Below, piece by piece: positions 36,380-46,660 of a stretch of 62,471 bases of DNA. The position numbers and the translations under genes were made by a program. The stretch is from Cupriavidus sp. 2SB (GTDB taxonomy: Bacteria > Pseudomonadota > Gammaproteobacteria > Burkholderiales > Burkholderiaceae), in the NCBI RefSeq assembly GCF_005503625.1, contig NZ_SCMX01000039.1, positions 1 to 62,471 on the forward strand. The letters run 5' to 3'. The notes under the pieces are model-generated. The model was not told where the DNA came from. It did no database searches and saw only the letters and a list, made by a program, of their open reading frames with translations. Within the stretch, counting starts at the first letter, position 1, and each line of letters starts with the position of its first letter.

Positions 36380-36406
36380 CCGTTTTGGAACAGAAGGAGA
36401 CACGCA

Positions 36407-37555
36407 ATGACGTTCAAGCGCGCCAGCTTGCTGGCTCTTGCCGCCGCCAGCCTTTTTGCAGGCACGGCCAGCGCCCAGGTGAAGGTCGGGGTCACGGTAT
36501 CGGCCACGGGGCCTGCCGCATCGCTCGGCATCCCGGAGAAGAACACGTTCATGCTGCTGCCGAAGGAAATCGCGGGCAAGAAGATCGAGTACATCGTGCT
36601 CGACGACGCCACGGACACGACCACGGCGGTCAAGAACACGCGCAAGCTCATCAGCGAAGACAAGGTGGACGTGGTGGTGGGTTCCACCGTCACGCCGAAC
36701 TCGCTGGCGATGGTGGACATCGCGGCCGAGAGCGAAACGCCGATGATCTCGATGGCTGCATCGGCCCGCATCATCGAGCCGATGGATGCCAAGCGCGCGT
36801 GGGTCTTCAAGACGCCGCAGAATGACTCGCACATGGCAACGGCCATCGCCGAAGACATGACGAACAACAACGTGAAGACGGTGGCGTTCATCGGCTTTGC
36901 GGATGCCTACGGCGAAAGCTGGGCGCAGGAATTCGCCAAGGTGGCGGAGATGCGCAAGATCAAGGTGGTGGCCAACGAACGCTTTGCGCGCACTGACAAC
37001 TCGGTGACGGGCCAGGTACTCAAGCTGATGGGCGCCAACGCGGATGCCGTGCTGATCGCGGGTTCGGGCACGCCCGCCGCGCTGCCGGCCAAGGCGCTCA
37101 AGGAGCGTGGGTTCAAGGGCCGCATCTACCAGACCCACGGTGTAGCCAACCCCGACTTCCTGCGCGTCTGCGGCAAGGATTGCGAAGGCACGCTGCTGCC
37201 CGCTGGTCCGCTGCTCGTGGCCGAGCAACTGCCCGACAGCAATCCGGTGAAGAAGCCGGCCATGACCTACAAGACCGCCTACGAGAAGGCATTCGGCGGA
37301 CAGGTGTCCACGTTCGGCGGCCATGCATGGGATGCGGGCCTGCTGCTGCAGAACGCGATTCCCGAAGCGCTCAAGAAGGGCCAGCCCGGCACGAAGGAAT
37401 TCCGCAAGGCACTGCGCGATGCACTGGAGCAAACCAGGAATCTGCCCGTCTCGCACGGCATCATCAACATGAGCTCCACCGACCACCTCGGCATGGACCA
37501 GCGCGCACGCGTGATGGTGCAGATCGTCGACGGCAAGTGGAAGCTGCAGAAGTAA
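36407..37555 (+). CDS. ABC transporter substrate-binding protein (second HAAT system)
   Basis: This 382-residue periplasmic receptor has a signal peptide ending GTASAQ, followed by VKVGVTVSATGPAASLGIPEKN and the LDDATDTTTAVKNTRKLISEDKVDVVVGS block typical of type I receptors for aromatic or branched compounds. The ATG at 36407 has AAGGAGA upstream. It is separated from its permease genes by a strong terminator (37609-37639), so it appears to be a monocistronic, separately expressed receptor for the adjacent permease/ATPase genes. Ligand unknown; the family includes receptors for benzoate-like compounds in related bacteria. Confidence 0.92.
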   Translation: MTFKRASLLALAAASLFAGTASAQVKVGVTVSATGPAASLGIPEKNTFMLLPKEIAGKKIEYIVLDDATDTTTAVKNTRKLISEDKVDVVVGSTVTPNSLAMVDIAAESETPMISMAASARIIEPMDAKRAWVFKTPQNDSHMATAIAEDMTNNNVKTVAFIGFADAYGESWAQEFAKVAEMRKIKVVANERFARTDNSVTGQVLKLMGANADAVLIAGSGTPAALPAKALKERGFKGRIYQTHGVANPDFLRVCGKDCEGTLLPAGPLLVAEQLPDSNPVKKPAMTYKTAYEKAFGGQVSTFGGHAWDAGLLLQNAIPEALKKGQPGTKEFRKALRDALEQTRNLPVSHGIINMSSTDHLGMDQRARVMVQIVDGKWKLQK

Positions 37556-37608
37556 GCCGGCGAACCAGACGTCTGGCAGGAGCACGCGCGGGGTAGGCGC
37601 AGCAACGG

Positions 37609-37639
37609 GGGCGCATGGACAACCATGCGCCCTTTTTTT
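37609..37639 (+). terminator. Strong terminator after the second binding-protein gene
   Basis: Ten-base arms GGGCGCATGG / CCATGCGCCC have a 4-nt loop and a run of seven T. This separates the receptor gene from the permease gene at 37748. Confidence 0.9.
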
Positions 37640-37747
37640 CTCTTGCCTCGCTGAATTCACAGTATTCATGCGTGACGGCCGCTATGCTGACGGCGCGGAT
37701 CCACGTAGATTCACGGCATATAAACACCCACGAAAAACGGGGAGACA

Positions 37748-38800
37748 ATGGACCTTTCGATTGCGGCCATTCTGGCGCAGGACGGCATCACCTCGGGCGC
37801 GATCTACGCGCTGCTGGCACTGGCACTGGTGCTGGTGTTCTCGGTGACGCGCGTCATCTTCATTCCCCAGGGCGAGTTCGTCGCCTACGGTGCCCTGACG
37901 CTTGCTGCGATACAGGCCGGCCACGCACCGCAGACCACATGGCTGTTGCTGGCGATGGGCGTGCTCACGTTCATCTACGAGTGCGTGACCGTGATGCGTA
38001 GCCCCGACCTGCGCGCTACCGCCGTGCGTCGTATCGCGATCCTCGCAGGCAAGTACGTGCTTTTCCCCGCAGCCGTGCATCTGCTCGTGCAGCAGTACAG
38101 CAGCCAGTCATTGCCGATGGCCGCGCAGGTTGCGCTCACGCTGCTGATCGTGATTCCGCTCGGACCCATGCTGTATCGGCTGGCCTATCAACCGTTGGCG
38201 GAAGCCAGCACACTGGTGCTGCTGATTGTCTCGGTGGGTGTGCACTTTGCGCTGGTGGGATTGGGTCTCGTGATGTTCGGTGCCGAAGGCTCGCGCACGA
38301 CGCCGTTCTCGGATGCACGCTTTGAAGTGGGCACGCTCACGGTCTCTGGACAGAGTCTCTGGGTAGTGGCCGTGTCAGGCGCATTGATCGCCGCGCTGTA
38401 TTTCTATTTCGAGCGCACGCTGCAGGGCAAGGCACTGCGCGCGACCGCCGTGAACCGTCTCGGCGCGCGTCTCGTAGGTATCGGCACCACGCAGGCGGGG
38501 CGGCTGTCATTCACGCTGGCCGCAGCGATGGGTGCGCTGTGCGGCGTGCTGATCGCGCCGCTCACTACTGTGTATTACGAATCGGGCTTTCTGGTGGGCC
38601 TGAAAGGCTTCGTCGGCGCCATCGTCGGCGGGCTGGCGAGTTATCCCGTGGCGGCGCTCGGCGCGCTGCTTGTGGGGCTGCTCGAATCCTACTCGTCGTT
38701 CTGGGCGAGTGCGTTCAAGGAGGTCATCGTATTCACCCTGATCATTCCCGTGCTGCTGTGGCGTTCGTTGACGAGCAAGCACGTCGAGGAAGAGGAGTAA
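37748..38800 (+). CDS. HAAT-type ABC transporter permease (LivH-like, second system)
   Basis: This 350-residue inner-membrane protein is longer than typical LivH because of an internal insertion around residues 70-130 (a Tyr/Arg-containing segment, then KYVLFPAAVHLLVQQYSSQS). The LivH core is clear in ILAQDGITSGAIYALLALALVLVFSVTRVIFIPQGEF and LRATAVNRLGARLVGIGTTQAGRLSFTLAAAMGALCGVLIAPLT, plus GFVGAIVGGLASYPVAALGALLVGLLE. The start follows GGGGAG at 37739. It is followed after 3 bases by the fused permease/ATPase gene. Confidence 0.92.
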   Translation: MDLSIAAILAQDGITSGAIYALLALALVLVFSVTRVIFIPQGEFVAYGALTLAAIQAGHAPQTTWLLLAMGVLTFIYECVTVMRSPDLRATAVRRIAILAGKYVLFPAAVHLLVQQYSSQSLPMAAQVALTLLIVIPLGPMLYRLAYQPLAEASTLVLLIVSVGVHFALVGLGLVMFGAEGSRTTPFSDARFEVGTLTVSGQSLWVVAVSGALIAALYFYFERTLQGKALRATAVNRLGARLVGIGTTQAGRLSFTLAAAMGALCGVLIAPLTTVYYESGFLVGLKGFVGAIVGGLASYPVAALGALLVGLLESYSSFWASAFKEVIVFTLIIPVLLWRSLTSKHVEEEE

Positions 38801-38803
38801 GCG

Positions 38804-40663
<1,860 letters not shown>

Positions 40664-40684
40664 AGCGTAGCGTGAGGAATTGAG

Positions 40685-41428
40685 ATGAGTCTGATTCTTG
40701 AAGTGAAAGACCTGCACGTGCGCTACGGCAAGGTGGAGGCCGTGCTTGGCGTGAACCTGAAGGTGGAGGCCGGCAAGATCGTCACGGTGATCGGTCCCAA
40801 TGGCGCGGGCAAGTCGACGATGCTCAATGCGGTCATGGGTGCGTTGCCGGTGACGGGTTCCTCCAGCGGCTCGGTGCGCTACCTGGATCACGACATGACC
40901 GGCATCCCGGTGGAAGGGCGCGTGGCGCGCGGCATGTGCCTGGTGCCGGAGAAGCGCGAGCTGTTCGCCACGATGAGCGTGGAAGACAACCTCCAGCTTG
41001 GCGCCTTCCGACGCAAGCGCGCAGGGGAGCGCAACTACCTCGACCAGATGGAAGTCGTGTACGGCCTGTTCCCGCGCCTCAAGGAGCGCGCGAAGCAGGA
41101 AGCCGGCACGCTGTCCGGTGGCGAGCGCCAGATGCTGGCGGTAGGGCGCGCGCTCATGGCAAAACCGAAGCTGCTGATGCTCGACGAGCCGAGCCTGGGT
41201 CTGGCGCCGCTGATCGTGAAGGAGATCTTCCACATCATCAGTAATCTGCGTCAGACAGGCGTTGCCACGCTGCTGATCGAGCAGAATGCGCGCGCGGCGC
41301 TGCAGGTGGCCGACTACGGGTATGTGATCGAGACCGGCGACATGGCGATGGAAGGAGAAGCCTCGGATCTCGCCAGCAACCCGAAGGTCATCGAGACCTA
41401 TCTGGGGCTGGCGAAGAAGGCCGCCTAA
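40685..41428 (+). CDS. HAAT-type ABC transporter ATP-binding protein (LivF-like, second system)
   Basis: This 247-residue ATPase has Walker [13 protein letters not shown] (normal Lys, unlike the LivF of the first system), signature TLSGGERQMLAVGRALMAKPKLLMLDEPSLGLAP and the LivF-type Gln in LLIEQNARAAL. It lies 21 bp after the fused permease/ATPase gene and ends the operon before the terminator at 41465-41490. Together with the receptor, LivH-like and fused proteins it completes the second importer. Confidence 0.94.
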   Translation: MSLILEVKDLHVRYGKVEAVLGVNLKVEAGKIVTVIGPNGAGKSTMLNAVMGALPVTGSSSGSVRYLDHDMTGIPVEGRVARGMCLVPEKRELFATMSVEDNLQLGAFRRKRAGERNYLDQMEVVYGLFPRLKERAKQEAGTLSGGERQMLAVGRALMAKPKLLMLDEPSLGLAPLIVKEIFHIISNLRQTGVATLLIEQNARAALQVADYGYVIETGDMAMEGEASDLASNPKVIETYLGLAKKAA

Positions 41429-41464
41429 CCTCGATTTCGGCGGCTGCGTATACGTATGGAAAAT

Positions 41465-41490
41465 AATGGCGCCCTTGTGGCGCCATTTTT
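41465..41490. terminator. Terminator after the second Liv operon
   Basis: Nine-base arms AATGGCGCC / GGCGCCATT have a 5-nt loop and are followed by T, 36 bp after the LivF-like stop. It may also serve the convergent LysR gene. Confidence 0.85.
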
Positions 41491-41517
41491 CATTCGTCAG
41501 AACGATGTTGTTCACAA

Positions 41518-41540
41518 AGATATCCACAGTGTGGATATCT
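41518..41540. repeat. 23-bp perfect palindrome carrying paired DnaA-box-like motifs
   Basis: Eleven-base arms AGATATCCACA and TGTGGATATCT surround a single G. Each arm holds TATCCACA, the core of the DnaA box. It overlaps the stop codon of the LysR gene (read on the minus strand), so it could alternatively be a 3' hairpin of that mRNA. Confidence 0.75.
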
Positions 41541-42462
41541 ACGTTCGGACCAAGGCAGCGATATCGCTTTTGGCCAGTTCCAGCAGCCATTCGCGGAAGA
41601 TCCTGAGCGCTGGATGGTCGCGCTTTTCGCGTGGCGCGCAGAGGAAGTAACCCCGGTTCAAGGTCACCGGCAGGTCGAACGGTGCGACCACCTGACCGGC
41701 CTGCAACGCATCCCTGACAAGGCATCGCTGGAGAACGGCGATGCCCATGTCGGCCTTTACCGCCTCCAGCAGAATCGACACCTGATCGAATCCGCGCGCG
41801 AGCATTGGCGCAGCATCAGGTACGCCTGCGGCCTGCAACCAGTGTTGCCAGTTCCTGGGGGCAGTTGTGTGGAAAAGTAGCGGTTCGCCCATCAGGTCGG
41901 CAGGAGTTTTCCACAGATTGGCAGACTGTCTGGCGTGAGCGCGCGCAGGGTGGCAGATCGGCACCATTTCCCGACCAATCACATAGTCCGCCTGCCAGTT
42001 CGGCCACGTACTGGCCTCGCCCGTCAGCAATGCGGCATCGGGTTTCGCGCCCGAGAAATCCTCGTCGCGGCGATAGGGCACGAAGTCCAGTCGGATGTCC
42101 GGATGCTTGCGGTGGAAGTCCGGCAGGCGCGGCACCAGCCAGACGCTGGCCAGCGTGGGCACGGCCGAGAGCGTCAGATGATGGCGGCGGTCCTCGCCAA
42201 ACATCGCCGCGCTGGCGGTTTCCAGTGCTGCCAGAGGCTCCGCAATCCCCTCCAGGTAGCTGCGACCCGCCTCGGTCAACGTCAGGCGGTGCGCATTCCG
42301 ATACACGAGCGGCTGGCCGAAGTGGGCCTCCAGACGGGCGATGGCGCGGCTGATGGCGCCTTGCGTGACGCAGAGCGTATCCGCAGCGCGCGTGAAGCTA
42401 CCGAGCCGGGCGGCCGTGACGAAGGCATGCAACTCGGACATCGAAGGCGAGCGTATACGCAT
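41539..42462 (-). CDS. LysR family transcriptional regulator (GcvA-like)
   Basis: This 307-residue regulator has an N-terminal winged HTH (MSELHAFVTAARLGSFTRAADTLCVTQGAISRAIARLEAHFGQPL) followed by an effector-binding domain (LTLSAVPTLASVWLVPRLPDFHRKHPDIRL) typical of the GcvA/AmpR branch. I start at the ATG at 42462, which gives the canonical LysR N-terminus; the open frame extends upstream across the divergent promoter region. It is divergent from the Bug-type receptor gene 127 bp away and probably regulates it, by the usual LysR geometry. The effector is unknown. Confidence 0.92.
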   Translation of the reverse strand: MRIRSPSMSELHAFVTAARLGSFTRAADTLCVTQGAISRAIARLEAHFGQPLVYRNAHRLTLTEAGRSYLEGIAEPLAALETASAAMFGEDRRHHLTLSAVPTLASVWLVPRLPDFHRKHPDIRLDFVPYRRDEDFSGAKPDAALLTGEASTWPNWQADYVIGREMVPICHPARAHARQSANLWKTPADLMGEPLLFHTTAPRNWQHWLQAAGVPDAAPMLARGFDQVSILLEAVKADMGIAVLQRCLVRDALQAGQVVAPFDLPVTLNRGYFLCAPREKRDHPALRIFREWLLELAKSDIAALVRT

Positions 42463-42589
42463 GGCGCTCCGAAGATGATCTTTGGTAATGGAAGCGTGCA
42501 ATATAGTCGTTTGTGCGAGCTCGGTAAACTCAACGACACTGGCCGCTCGGGACCCCGAATCGAGAGCCAGAAAAGAGGAGTTTGCACAG

Positions 42590-43606
42590 ATGAACCGAGC
42601 CCACAAAGCCCACGGCGCGCGTCGCCGTCTAGTGTTGTCCACAGTGTTGTCCACAGCCGTCGCAGGTGCCTTGGGCACGCTTGCACTGCCGGCCGCCGCA
42701 CAGTCCGGCTACCCGAACAAGCCGATCCGGCTCGTCGTGCCGTTCGCGGCGGGCGGCACCACCGACCTGTCGGCGCGCCTCGTAGCCGAGTTCGCTGGAC
42801 GCGAGTTGGGTCAGACCATCGTGGTCGACAACAAGGGCGGGGCAGGGGGCTCGATCGGGATGGAGCAGGTCGCGCGTTCGGCGCCGGACGGGTACACCAT
42901 CGGCATGGCCACGGTCAGCACCCATGGCTCGAACCCAGCCGTTTATCCGAAGCTGGGCTACGACCCGATCAAGGACTTCGCGCCCGTGACCAATGTCGTG
43001 GCGATTCCGAGCATTTTTGCGGTACATCCCAGCGTACCGGCCAAGACGATGCAAGAGTTCGTGGCACTGGCCAAGGCCAATCCCGGCAAGTATACGTTCG
43101 CCTCGCCGGGCGCCGGATCGCTCGGTCATGTCAACATCGAGAACTTCATGACGCTGGCCAAGATCGATCTGCTGCACGTGCCGTACAAGGGCGCCGGTCT
43201 GGCGCTCAACGATGCGGTGGCAGGGCAGGTCAACGCCATTACCGACAACCTCTCGACCACGCTGCCTCACGTGAAAGCGGGCCGCCTGCGTGCCCTGGCA
43301 CTGCTCGGCGCGCAGCGCTCGCCGCAGCTGCCTAACGTGCCGACCTATGCCGAACTTGGCTACAAGGACATGGGCGAGGGTGGCTGGTTCGGTATCGTGG
43401 CGCCGGCCGGGACGCCGCAGCCGATCATCGACAAGCTCAATGCCGCCATCCACAAGGCCATGCAGCAGCCTGAGTTCAAGCGCCGGGTGGACGAGTCGGG
43501 CGGCACGCTGATGCCGACCACGCCGGACCAGTTCAAGGCGCAGATCCAGCAGGCGCTGGCTCGCTATGCGCGAGTGGCCAAGGCCGCCAATATCAAGCTG
43601 GACTAA
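42590..43606 (+). CDS. Bug-family (tripartite tricarboxylate type) substrate-binding protein
   Basis: This 338-residue periplasmic receptor has a Sec signal ending LPAAAQ and then YPNKPIRLVVPFAAGGTTDLSARLVAE, the hallmark of Bug proteins. VVDNKGGAGGSIGMEQVARSAPDGYT, DPIKDFAPVTNVV and HVPYKGAGLALNDAVAGQV follow. The ATG at 42590 has AGAGGAG 9 nt upstream. No TctA/TctB transport subunits are nearby, so it is an orphan receptor, as is common in Burkholderiaceae. A 12-bp tandem duplication (42631-42654) in the signal-peptide region encodes a repeated VLST. Confidence 0.92.
   Translation: MNRAHKAHGARRRLVLSTVLSTAVAGALGTLALPAAAQSGYPNKPIRLVVPFAAGGTTDLSARLVAEFAGRELGQTIVVDNKGGAGGSIGMEQVARSAPDGYTIGMATVSTHGSNPAVYPKLGYDPIKDFAPVTNVVAIPSIFAVHPSVPAKTMQEFVALAKANPGKYTFASPGAGSLGHVNIENFMTLAKIDLLHVPYKGAGLALNDAVAGQVNAITDNLSTTLPHVKAGRLRALALLGAQRSPQLPNVPTYAELGYKDMGEGGWFGIVAPAGTPQPIIDKLNAAIHKAMQQPEFKRRVDESGGTLMPTTPDQFKAQIQQALARYARVAKAANIKLD
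42631..42654 (+). repeat. 12-bp tandem duplication in a signal-peptide coding region
   Basis: Two perfect copies of AGTGTTGTCCAC encode VLST twice in the hydrophobic part of the Bug-protein leader. Each copy with its following A also contains TTGTCCACA, one mismatch from the DnaA box. Confidence 0.8.
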
Positions 43607-43609
43607 ACC

Positions 43610-44491
43610 ATGCAGCCTTTTGAAGCCATTCACGGCGACGCATCGGACGGTCCTTTCACGCTGGCTTTGCCGCAGGGCGACGCACTGCCGCTGGTCTGCG
43701 ACTCTCCGCATAGTGGCGTCCACTACCCGGGCGACTTCGGCGCTGCGGTGCCTCTGCAGCGCCTGCGTGGTGGCGAGGATACCCATATCGATGCGCTCTG
43801 GCAGGGCGTGCCTAAGGTTGGCGGCACATTGATTGCGGCTACGTTTCCCCGGGTCTATATCGATCCCAACCGCACCCTGGACGACCTGGACCCGGAGCTG
43901 CTGGCATCGGCATGGCCCAAGCCGCTTGCACCGGGACCGAAAACGAAGCTGGGGTACGGCCTGGTTTGGCGGAGGATCGATGCGGACACGCCGATCTATG
44001 ATCGCCAGCTTTCCGTTGCCGAGGTGCAGAATCGAATTTCCCGGTACTACCAGCCATACCATGCCGCATTGGATCGGGCAGTGGAGTCCGCGTACGAGCA
44101 ATTTGGCGCACTCTGGCATCTGAACCTGCACTCGATGCCAAATAATGCCTACGAGCGTCTGAAGATCAAAAGCCCGCATCCGCTGGCGGACTTTGTCCTT
44201 GGGGATCGGGATGGCACGACGTGCGAGCCGGGGATTGTTGAGCTGATCGAGCGGGAACTGCGCGGCATGGGCTACACGGTGGCGCACAACGATCCCTACA
44301 AGGGTGTCCAGTTGATTGCCCAGATCGGCCGACCGGCGGAGCGGCGCAACAGTTTGCAGATCGAGATCCGCCGCCCGCTCTACATGGACGAAGCAACCAA
44401 GCAACCCAATGCGAGTTTCGGGTCGCTGCAGCGCGATCTTTCCCGTCTCTGTCAGACCGTGGCGGCCTATATCCGAAGCCATCTAACGTAG
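43610..44491 (+). CDS. N-formylglutamate amidohydrolase family protein
   Basis: This 293-residue predicted zinc hydrolase of the FGase family has the characteristic blocks LVCDSPHSGVHYP, GEDTHIDALW, FPRVYIDPNR and LWHLNLHSMPNN (metal-binding Asp, His and Glu candidates), with GVQLIAQIGRPAERRNSLQIEIRRPLYMDE near the C-terminus. The family includes HutG-type N-formylglutamate deformylase of histidine catabolism. No hut genes are nearby, so the substrate may differ. It begins 3 bases after the Bug-protein stop, so the two are probably one operon, perhaps linking uptake and hydrolysis of an N-acyl compound. It ends at a clear terminator. Confidence 0.88.
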   Translation: MQPFEAIHGDASDGPFTLALPQGDALPLVCDSPHSGVHYPGDFGAAVPLQRLRGGEDTHIDALWQGVPKVGGTLIAATFPRVYIDPNRTLDDLDPELLASAWPKPLAPGPKTKLGYGLVWRRIDADTPIYDRQLSVAEVQNRISRYYQPYHAALDRAVESAYEQFGALWHLNLHSMPNNAYERLKIKSPHPLADFVLGDRDGTTCEPGIVELIERELRGMGYTVAHNDPYKGVQLIAQIGRPAERRNSLQIEIRRPLYMDEATKQPNASFGSLQRDLSRLCQTVAAYIRSHLT

Positions 44492-44493
44492 TA

Positions 44494-44509
44494 CGTTTCA
44501 CGTGAAACA
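44494..44509. promoter_or_regulatory. parS site 1 (one mismatch)
   Basis: CGTTTCACGTGAAACA matches the 16-bp parS consensus TGTTTCACGTGAAACA at 15 of 16 positions. It lies directly after the FGase-like stop codon and is a ParB-binding centromere element. Confidence 0.88.
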
Positions 44510-44517
44510 TACTTTGA

Positions 44518-44542
44518 AGCCCCGCCGTGTGCGGGGCTTTTT
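44518..44542 (+). terminator. Terminator after the FGase-like gene
   Basis: Arms AGCCCCGC / GCGGGGCT have a 5-nt loop and TTTTT, placed between two parS sites. Confidence 0.85.
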
Positions 44543-44550
44543 ACATTCGA

Positions 44551-44566
44551 TGTTCCACGTGAAACA
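44551..44566. promoter_or_regulatory. parS site 2 (one mismatch)
   Basis: TGTTCCACGTGAAACA matches 15 of 16 consensus positions. It lies in the FGase-mnmG interval. Confidence 0.88.
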
Positions 44567-44599
44567 ACACATTTGCGACGGCTAGCTCCCATGGCCTCA

Positions 44600-44615
44600 T
44601 GTTTCACGTGAAACA
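44600..44615. promoter_or_regulatory. parS site 3 (perfect)
   Basis: A perfect TGTTTCACGTGAAACA lies about 90 bp upstream of the mnmG start, making three sites within 122 bp. Confidence 0.95.
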
Positions 44616-44651
44616 TCGGGGCAGGGCACGGGACGGCCAGTTGATTGCCGC

Positions 44652-44657
44652 TATAAT
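44652..44657 (+). promoter_or_regulatory. Putative -10 element of mnmG
   Basis: A perfect TATAAT lies 47 bp upstream of the mnmG ATG and 36 bp from parS site 3. The -35 region is weak. ParB spreading from the parS cluster could cover this promoter. Confidence 0.55.
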
Positions 44658-44704
44658 TCGGCATCCCGCATTTTTCCCGCCCAGCCTCCCGGAGGAGGTG
44701 TCCC

Positions 44705-46660
44705 ATGCTTTACCCAAAAGAATTCGATGTCATTGTTGTCGGTGGTGGTCACGCCGGCACCGAAGCCGCTCTCGCCGCCGCGCGAATGGGCTGCCAGACG
44801 CTGCTTCTGACCCACAACATCGAGACCCTTGGTCAGATGAGCTGCAATCCGTCCATTGGCGGCATTGGCAAAGGCCATCTGGTCAAGGAAGTGGACGCCA
44901 TGGGCGGCGCGATGGCTGCCGCGACGGACGAATCCGGCATCCAGTTCCGGATTCTCAACTCCAGCAAGGGCCCGGCCGTTCGCGCCACGCGTGCGCAGGC
45001 TGATCGCGTGCTGTACCGTGCCGCGATCCGTACCCGGCTGGAGAATCAGCCGAACTTGATGCTGTTCCAGCAGGCTGTGGATGATCTGATGGTGGAGGGC
45101 GACCGCGTCGTCGGCGCTCGCACCCAGGCCGGTATCGACTTCCGCGCGCGCGCCGTGGTGCTGACAGCCGGTACGTTTCTCGATGGCAAGATTCACGTCG
45201 GACTGGACAACTACACGGGCGGGCGTGCGGGCGATCCGGCGGCCGTGTCGTTGTCGGCGCGTCTCAAGGAATTGAAGCTGCCCCAAGGCCGCCTCAAGAC
45301 CGGCACGCCGCCGCGTATCGATGGCCGCACGATCGATTTTTCGCTCATGGAAGAGCAGCCGGGCGATCTTGATCCGGTGCCGGTATTCTCGTTCCTGGGT
45401 CGCGCAGAACAGCATCCGCAGCAGTTGCCTTGCTGGATTACACATACCAACAGCCGTACGCACGACATCATCCGCGGTGGCCTCGATCGCTCGCCGATGT
45501 ACACCGGCGTCATCGAAGGGGTAGGGCCGCGTTATTGCCCGAGTATCGAGGACAAGATCCATCGCTTTTCGTCCAAGGAAAGCCATCAGATCTTCCTGGA
45601 GCCGGAAGGACTGACCACGAACGAGTTCTATCCGAATGGTATCTCGACCAGCCTTCCGTTCGATGTACAGCTCGATCTCGTGCATTCGATTCGCGGCATG
45701 GAGAACGCGCACATCCTGCGTCCCGGCTATGCCATCGAATATGACTACTTCGATCCGCGTGGCCTGAAGGCGTCGCTGGAAAGCAAGGCCATCGACGGCT
45801 TGTTCTTCGCGGGCCAGATCAATGGCACGACCGGTTACGAAGAGGCCGCGGCGCAAGGGTTGCTGGCCGGTATCAACGCCGGATGCTTTGTGCGCGAGCG
45901 CGATGCCTGGACGCCGCGCCGTGACCAGGCGTATCTCGGCGTGCTGGTGGATGATCTGATCACGCGTGGCGTGACTGAGCCGTATCGCATGTTCACGAGC
46001 CGTGCCGAGTTCCGCCTGAGTCTGCGCGAAGACAACGCCGACATGCGCCTGACCGAAGTGGGACGTGAACTGGGTGTGGTCGATGACACGCGCTGGGATG
46101 CATTCAACCGGAAGCGCGACGCTGTTTCACGTGAAACAGAGCGACTGAAGAGCACCTGGGTGAACCCGACGCTGCTGCCCGCCGCCGATGCCGTGCCGCT
46201 GCTCGGCAAGGCTATCGAGCACGAGTATTCCCTGGCCGATCTGCTGCGCCGTCCGGAAGTCAGTTACGAAGCACTGGTGGCGTTGCAGGACGGACGCTAT
46301 GCACCGTCGACGCCACTCGCCGACGATGCGATGCTGGCCGAGCAGATTCGCGAACAGATCGAGATTGGAATCAAGTATCACGGTTACATCGCGCGGCAGG
46401 CCGCCGAAGTCGACAAGCTCGAAGCCAACGAAGCCACCAAGCTCCCGCCGAACTTCGACTACACCGAAGTGCGCGGACTGGGCTTCGAAGTGAGTCAGAA
46501 GCTGAACCAGCATCGTCCGGAAACGCTGGGCCAGGCATCGCGGATTTCCGGCGTCACGCCTGCCGCGATCTCGCTGCTGCTCGTGCATTTGAAGAAGAAG
46601 GGCATGGGCCGCACGCCGCCGACGAGTCCGTCGACCGGCAGCGGGCAGGAGGCAGCCTGA
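44705..46660 (+). CDS. mnmG: tRNA uridine-5-carboxymethylaminomethyl modification enzyme, large subunit
   Basis: This 651-residue FAD protein works with MnmE to modify the wobble uridine of certain tRNAs. The dinucleotide-binding motif [21 protein letters not shown] opens the protein. The signature [22 protein letters not shown] and [23 protein letters not shown] are present. The start at 44705 has GGAGGAGGTG upstream. It is slightly longer than the E. coli protein, owing partly to a low-complexity C-terminal tail ([14 protein letters not shown]). A perfect parS site lies inside the gene (46123-46138), encoding V474-T478 with the flanking residues. It abuts rsmG. Confidence 0.98.
   Translation: MLYPKEFDVIVVGGGHAGTEAALAAARMGCQTLLLTHNIETLGQMSCNPSIGGIGKGHLVKEVDAMGGAMAAATDESGIQFRILNSSKGPAVRATRAQADRVLYRAAIRTRLENQPNLMLFQQAVDDLMVEGDRVVGARTQAGIDFRARAVVLTAGTFLDGKIHVGLDNYTGGRAGDPAAVSLSARLKELKLPQGRLKTGTPPRIDGRTIDFSLMEEQPGDLDPVPVFSFLGRAEQHPQQLPCWITHTNSRTHDIIRGGLDRSPMYTGVIEGVGPRYCPSIEDKIHRFSSKESHQIFLEPEGLTTNEFYPNGISTSLPFDVQLDLVHSIRGMENAHILRPGYAIEYDYFDPRGLKASLESKAIDGLFFAGQINGTTGYEEAAAQGLLAGINAGCFVRERDAWTPRRDQAYLGVLVDDLITRGVTEPYRMFTSRAEFRLSLREDNADMRLTEVGRELGVVDDTRWDAFNRKRDAVSRETERLKSTWVNPTLLPAADAVPLLGKAIEHEYSLADLLRRPEVSYEALVALQDGRYAPSTPLADDAMLAEQIREQIEIGIKYHGYIARQAAEVDKLEANEATKLPPNFDYTEVRGLGFEVSQKLNQHRPETLGQASRISGVTPAAISLLLVHLKKKGMGRTPPTSPSTGSGQEAA
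46123..46138. promoter_or_regulatory. parS site 4 (perfect), inside the mnmG coding sequence
   Basis: A perfect TGTTTCACGTGAAACA is embedded in frame and reads Ala-Val-Ser-Arg-Glu-Thr (residues 473-478). It is about 1.5 kb from the other three sites. Confidence 0.95.

Larger units (their letters stand above)
36090..36406. other. Structured leader region upstream of the second binding-protein gene
   Basis: There is no supportable gene. An 18-bp perfect palindrome lies at 36186-36203 (CCCGACCGC/GCGGTCGGG), and an intrinsic-terminator-like hairpin at 36344-36379, only about 15 nt before the ribosome site of the binding-protein gene. Confidence 0.6.

Noticed and set aside
41518..42655. oriC
   Set aside because: No AT-rich unwinding element and no dnaA/dnaN/rpmH genes are present. 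The boxes lie in or at the edges of coding sequence, so only a DnaA-binding role is proposed.
43263..43278. Possible fifth parS (TGCCTCACGTGAAAGC-like) in the Bug-protein gene
   Set aside because: It has four mismatches to the consensus, two in each half; probably chance.
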